A stretch of DNA of 64,000 nucleotides from positions 1-64,000 of the forward strand of contig CAIWHP010000173.1 in the NCBI GenBank assembly GCA_903912445.1. The letters run 5' to 3'. This DNA comes from an uncultured Lentisphaerota bacterium (GTDB lineage Bacteria > Verrucomicrobiota > Kiritimatiellia > CAIQIC01). A model generated the notes under the pieces. The model had not been told where the DNA came from and ran no database searches. It was given only the letters and a program-made list of their open reading frames with translations. Below are positions 60,929-64,000 of the stretch, one piece after another; the stretch's first letter is position 1, and each line of letters starts with the position of its first letter. The translations under genes were made by a program, and so were the position numbers.

Positions 60929-61662
60929 AGTTTATCTCCAGTTTGAAACCGCTTTGTCGCGTCGTTCAATCGCTTTCAGATCAAAGCGACCGGACCATGA
61001 AGTCTCGGCCTGCGCTGGGCCATAAAAGGAACATATCCAGCGACCCACCGACGCCGCACCCATGCCCACCAACCGTAAAAAGCCCCACCGTGCCACCAGT
61101 TCATATGCTGCTCTTGCACCCGAACCAGTACGCTATTCCTCCTACATTTAGCGCCGGAATATGTCAAGCCCAAGCCACGGATCGACCCATCGACGAGTTC
61201 AGGGCAGGCAAAGTTCACCGCAGGCAGAACGACTGGACCGCGGGGGGCAGCGAGATCGAGGCGGAAAAGACAGTGCCAGCGGCCACGGATTTTCAAGGAG
61301 GGCACGGCTGCCCCGCAGCAGGAATGAGGAAAAAGAGAAGGAAAGATGCACCGCGAATGATGCGCAGTTCGCAAATTTCCGGAATTCGGAGACGCCGCAG
61401 TGATGAAAGGGCCCCTGCCCTGCCTTGCACACCATCAGAAATTTATTTTCCTGACAAAATCCCCGGAAGGTTGGACGTGTATCGAACAAGAGCCTCTCGT
61501 GGAGCGAGAGGTCGACTATGTCGGCAGCAGCAAAGCAGGTCTCACGCTCAGCGTGAGGTTCGGTTGCGGGGTAGCCGCGTTAGGTCCATTCAAACCGTGG
61601 AATTCCGAGGTTTCTTCTCTGCGCTCGCCACGCCTCTTCTGGGCCTGTCTGGCGGATTGTTT
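60929..61662. other. Gene-free interval with small structures
   Basis: No gene is supported. A CCTCTCG-TGGAG-CGAGAGG hairpin lies near 61494. The sequence GACGTGTATCGAACAA near 61477 resembles the interior of the 92-bp elements (GACGCGTATCGAACAA). TTCGCAAATTTCCGGAA near 61370 has a near match at 63.16 kb beside the IS91-type gene. Confidence 0.4.
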
Positions 61663-62877
61663 TTACCTTTTCAGCAGCGCGCCGAGGGTGGTCTCTTGGA
61701 ACACGCGCCGCATGGCGGAGGCGTCACCGTTGCCCAGCTTGGCGCGCTGGATCATCAACACCACAATCAGGTCGTGCTGCGCATCCACCCAACCCTGTGT
61801 GCCATAGGCGCCGCCGTGGCCAAAGGTGCCGGGCGCGAGCATCGCCGTCACGCCCTGCGGCTGCTTCACCACGCCCCACCCCAGCCCGAACGCCATGCCA
61901 TCGACGAAGCCGCACGTAAGGTCGCCGGTCTGCACGCTCGTCATCTGTGCGACGGCTTCTTTCGAGAGCAGCCGCTTGCCGCCCACGACGCCGTCGTTCA
62001 GCACGAACTGATAAATCTTCGCCATGTCCCCCGCGGTCGAGAACAAACCGCCGCCGGGCAGCGGCGGGCGCGCGTGATTTTCCACGCCGCCCTTGATGAA
62101 GTAGATGTCCGTCGGCGCCAGCCCCTTGCCGCCGGGGCCGGGCGCATAGGCGGTCGCCAGCCGCCGCGCCTGCCGCGCCGTGGGCCAGAAGGTCGTGCTC
62201 TTCATGCCCAGCGGATGCAGGATGCGCTCATCGAGAAACGCCGCGAACGGCTGGCCGCTGACGACCTCGACGATGCGGCCGAGCACGTTGATGCCCGCGG
62301 TCGAGTAGGTCCACTTGCTGCCCGGCGCGAACTGGAGCGGCTTGTTGGCGTAGCCCACCACCAGCTCCGCGAGCGTGGTCTCGATGCGCGGCGGCGGCAT
62401 GTCGCTGATGCCGGAGGTGTGCGTCAGCAGATCGTGCAGCGTGATCGGGCGCGCCGGCGGGACCAGCTTCAGCGAGTTGGTGCCGCGCTCGGCGATCAGC
62501 CACTGGCCGTGGAACTCCGGCAGGTATTTCTCCACCGGATCGTTCACGTTCAGCTTGCCCGCATCCTGCAGCATCAGCACCGCCGTCGCCGTGATCGGCT
62601 TGGTCATCGAGGCGATCCAGAACAGGTCGTCGGTCTGTTGCGCCCGCTTGGTGGCCAGATCGGCCAGGCCGACAGCGTCGAGCGCGACCACCTTGTCGTG
62701 CCGCGCCACCAACGTCACCGCGCCGGCGATGGTGCCGTCATCGACGAACCGCTGGAGTTGCTTGGGGATCTCGGCAAGCCGCGCGGCGTCGAGCGCGGGC
62801 GCCTCCGGATTCGGCGCCGCACAGGCGCACCGCGCAGCCACCAGCAGAACCAAACCCAGGCAGGCAGATGTTTTCAT
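61663..62877 (-). CDS. Secreted serine hydrolase (class C beta-lactamase fold)
   Basis: A 404-aa protein with a signal (MKTSACLGLVLLVAARCACA). The SxxK motif SMTK lies near residue 90, the Tyr motif YSTAG near 191, and HGG (in place of KTG) near 349. HTSGISDMPPP also fits the beta-lactamase-family esterases and D-aminopeptidases. HGG is typical of esterases of this fold (EstB-like) rather than true beta-lactamases. An ATG at 62889 would add a few residues. It is monocistronic; downstream lies the lipoprotein gap. Confidence 0.85.
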   Translation of the reverse strand: MKTSACLGLVLLVAARCACAAPNPEAPALDAARLAEIPKQLQRFVDDGTIAGAVTLVARHDKVVALDAVGLADLATKRAQQTDDLFWIASMTKPITATAVLMLQDAGKLNVNDPVEKYLPEFHGQWLIAERGTNSLKLVPPARPITLHDLLTHTSGISDMPPPRIETTLAELVVGYANKPLQFAPGSKWTYSTAGINVLGRIVEVVSGQPFAAFLDERILHPLGMKSTTFWPTARQARRLATAYAPGPGGKGLAPTDIYFIKGGVENHARPPLPGGGLFSTAGDMAKIYQFVLNDGVVGGKRLLSKEAVAQMTSVQTGDLTCGFVDGMAFGLGWGVVKQPQGVTAMLAPGTFGHGGAYGTQGWVDAQHDLIVVLMIQRAKLGNGDASAMRRVFQETTLGALLKR

Positions 62878-63210
62878 GGCGCGCATCATAGAAGCCCCCG
62901 CTTGGATTGCCAAGGGCAGGAAAAAGGCCGCCGCCAGGGGCAACGCAGAATGAAAGACAAAGCCGCAGGCCTCAGAAAAGAGGCCACGGATATTCACGGA
63001 TGACACAGATTCCCGGAGCAGAGCAGCAAGACAGTAGGCAGGAGCGGAAAAGGAACCACGAAACACACGGAGTACACGGAAGAGATGAGTCAGATGCAAA
63101 TCCATGTGGTCCGTGTGATCGATGATGAAATCTTTTTTACCTCGAATTACGCAAAGCTCGCGAATTTCCGGAGGTTAGCCCCTCAGACGCGCCCAGCCCG
63201 ACCGCGTCGC
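62878..63210. other. Gene-free interval beside the IS91-type gene
   Basis: No gene seen. It contains imperfect CACGGA/CACAGA/ACACGGA repeats (62985-63085) and the possible downstream end of the IS element. Confidence 0.4.
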
Positions 63211-64000
63211 CTAGAAAACCCTGTCCGACGTTATGACTACCGGATCACGGAGCGCCGCCACCTTGACCATCTCCGTGCCGCACCGCGGACAGAGCAACGG
63301 GTCAACCTCCCAGACGCGCTTGATCAGCTCCCGCCACGTCGCAGACGCCACGGGCCGCAAGGCCGGCGTGGTTAACGGCGGTTGCTCGTCACCCAGCGCG
63401 GCGTGATCCTCTGCGAGCCGCCGTTTACGGCGCTTGCCGCGAGTCTTGTTGCTGTACCAGCCGTAATAGCGCACCATTTGGGCGCCATGATTGGGGATGT
63501 GTTGGGTGACCATGGCGATGAAGTCGGCGGGATGGAAGGTCTCGGCGGTGCGTCCGGTTTTCGCGTCCGCCGCGGAGCGATAGACAACGCTTTCCACGCG
63601 CCCGTTGAAGCCTTCCACCACCGTGATCTTTTCCAGCGCGAAGGCGTTGCGGACGATGTAGTGGGCCACGTTCCGCAACGCGCGGCCGCAGCCGGGGCGC
63701 AGGATGCGGCCCTGATGCACGTGAAAGCCGCTGTGCTGCCAACGCCGGAGGCGATTCGCCCGTTCTTCCGTGAGCAGGCCTTTGCGCCGCAGCGCGGCCA
63801 GCAGGCGCGTGGCGAACAGTTTCTCCAAGGGTTGGAGGTTCATGTGGGTGGGCGCGCACTGGAAGCTGCCGTCCGGCTCACAGAGTCCGTCGGCTGCCAG
63901 GGCATGCAGATGCGGATGAAACCGGAGATAGTCGCCAAAGGTGTGGATGGCCATGATCGCAGCGGGGAGGCCCTCCGGCGCATGCAAGACGGCGCGCAGA
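63211..64000 (-). mobile_element. IS91-family Y2 transposase, cut by the window end
   Basis: The frame is open to base 64000 and stops at 63211, so only the last 263 codons are here. It contains the HUH motif FHPHLHALAADG, GRGLRNVAHYIVRN-like segment near 63640, the RYYGWYSNKTRGKR segment with the expected catalytic tyrosines, and a C-terminal zinc-ribbon-like CPRCGTEM. These are characteristic of IS91/ISCR rolling-circle transposases. The part seen carries no frameshift. The N-terminal zinc finger and the other IS end lie outside the window. Confidence 0.88.

Noticed and set aside
61663-62877. Antibiotic-resistance beta-lactamase
   Set aside because: The KTG motif is replaced by HGG and the context is not resistance-related; an esterase or peptidase is more likely.

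Overview
This GC-rich window looks like a chromosome segment from a polysaccharide-degrading bacterium of the PVC superphylum (Verrucomicrobiota, Kiritimatiellota or Lentisphaerota). The indications are three S1 sulfatases, Tat-type signals, HZS-alpha-like dihaem proteins, GH28, GH27, GH2 and GH30 enzymes, heparinase- and alginate-lyase-like lyases, and Gfo/Idh/MocA and FAD oxidoreductases. The phylum is inferred from gene content alone. No rRNA, tRNA or CRISPR array was seen.

Layout. 0-9.6 kb: a dihaem HZS-alpha-like protein diverges from a large FAD protein, followed by a secreted esterase and two tandem clan GH-A glycosidases. 9.6-20.3 kb: an accessory region. It holds a SLOG-domain gene sitting before the 3' stump of a third glycosidase paralogue, a BNR protein, a TIR-NB-ARC-TPR protein flanked by about 225-bp direct repeats, a 104-aa orphan with a perfect terminator, a HEAT-repeat protein with a possible 44-aa leader ORF, another orphan, and a broken IntI-like integrase. 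20.3-30.5 kb: a polyuronide locus organised around an IclR-type regulator. Heparinase II/III, alginate lyase and GH28 run leftward. The regulator, two beta-propeller proteins and a GH28-like protein run rightward with overlapping genes. 30.6-35.8 kb: a LysM lipoprotein diverges from an Mla/MCE lipid-transport operon whose ATPase homologue has lost its Walker motifs. 36-47.8 kb: an AraC-controlled glycan locus (sugar-porter MFS, SGNH esterase, GH30-like, GH2, UroD-family, GH27). 48.5-59.1 kb: a tightly coupled five-gene sulfated-glycan operon (FAD enzyme, sulfatase, 1326-aa putative glycosidase, two sulfatases). 59.8-64 kb: duplicated lipoproteins, a serine hydrolase, and an IS91-type transposase cut by the window edge.

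Two families of small repeats overlie the genes. The first is an 18-20 bp palindrome, consensus TTTTCCAAGSCTTGGAAAA, found in pairs or triplets about 31 bp apart centre to centre at eight loci. It lies between genes but also inside reading frames, where it is translated as motifs such as FQGLEK, FPRLGK and SKPWK. The second is a REP/BIME-like family in which a GTAG or GTGG tetranucleotide precedes a GC-rich hairpin, often in inverted pairs. Two further copies of a 92-94 bp element with perfect 14-bp terminal inverted repeats lie at 47.9-48.4 kb.

The most system-like candidate is the 9.8-19.8 kb island, where SLOG, TIR-STAND and HEAT-repeat proteins sit among repeats and recombinase debris. 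That resembles a defence or conflict locus, but its function is inferred only from domains and context.
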